A stretch of 64,000 bases of DNA from Rubrivivax sp. Lineage in GTDB: Bacteria > Pseudomonadota > Gammaproteobacteria > Burkholderiales > Burkholderiaceae_C. The stretch spans positions 94,067 through 158,066 of the forward strand of contig JAIXRN010000074.1 in assembly GCA_027485165.1 (NCBI GenBank), given 5' to 3'. The notes under the pieces were generated by a model. The model had not been told where the DNA came from. It did not search any database and saw only the letters and a list, made by a program, of their open reading frames with translations. A program made the position numbers and the translations under genes. Each line of letters starts with the position of its first letter. The first letter of the stretch is position 1. Shown in pieces: positions 63,875 through 64,000 of this stretch.

Positions 63875-64000
63875 GCCTAACCCTTCGCTCAACCGGACGC
63901 GCTACGGCAGCCGTCAGGGGCTGCGTGGTGCGCTCGGTTATGCTGCCCCACGCAGCCCCTGCCGTCCGCCGCAGCGCGCCGGTTAGCTCAAACGTTAGGC
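63875..64000 (+). other. integron attC site 3
   Basis: This 126-bp site has R'' GCCTAAC (63875-63881) with R' GTTAGGC (63994-64000), and L'' CAACCGG (63890-63896) with L' CCGGTTA (63979-63985). The window ends exactly at the last base of the R' box, so the next cassette starts outside. Confidence 0.94.

Noticed and set aside
63669..63986. 105-codon frame in cassette 3
   Set aside because: It starts at a TTG without a ribosome site and runs through attC3, which cassette genes normally do not.

Overview
The window is high-GC, densely coded DNA from a betaproteobacterium, most likely of the order Burkholderiales near the Rubrivivax/Leptothrix/Ideonella group. This rests on the class I phaC-phaA-phaB operon, a high-potential iron-sulfur protein, a beta-type TrpRS with a large insertion, Bug-type (TctC) solute-binding proteins and an ImuA/ImuB cassette. 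The genus is an inference and was not tested against any database.

Positions 1-52,000 are mostly chromosomal core and housekeeping genes. In order they are: a DUF218/YdcF end, a PDZ-like secreted protein, DUF456 and a Tim44-like protein; an S9 peptidase; a nitronate monooxygenase, a VOC-RidA fusion and purL; map, glnD, mnmH, DUF2189 and DUF2788; the PHB operon phaCAB; pgeF, a zeta-type GST and an FAH-family hydrolase; a Nudix hydrolase; a LapG/LapD c-di-GMP-controlled protease pair; HiPIP followed by a tandem array of intrinsic terminators; a delta-9 type desaturase behind an FNR-like site; rsmB, purN and trpS with three coupled genes; a TetR-hydrolase-thioesterase operon behind a perfect palindrome; an HPF-like protein; imuA-imuB behind a LexA box; a five-gene operon ending in an LplT/Aas-like MFS-acyltransferase; and a mixed set of regulator, SEC-C, aldo/keto reductase, OmpA-like and STAND-like genes.

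A tRNA-Ala(CGC) gene lies at 52,137. It is followed by a membrane P-loop ATPase of unknown function. A LysR regulator then diverges from a six-gene catabolic cluster (54,621-61,428): a Bug binding protein, maleate isomerase-like enzyme, class III CoA-transferase, HMG-CoA lyase-like enzyme, 2Fe-2S subunit and Tat-exported molybdopterin oxidoreductase subunit. Together they suggest uptake and breakdown of an acidic or heterocyclic compound through a dicarboxylate and its CoA ester.

The last 1.8 kb is a string of integron gene cassettes, the most notable feature of the window. Three attC sites (126-129 bp, each with matching R''/R' and L''/L' boxes) are at 62,696, 63,359 and 63,875, and an orphan GTTAGGC core lies at 62,217. 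No integrase gene is visible on the proximal (left) side. Two cassettes encode unrelated small proteins that each carry an R-N-x3-H motif of the HEPN nuclease type, so they are candidates for defence or toxin-antitoxin functions. The third cassette has no convincing gene. The array continues past the right edge.
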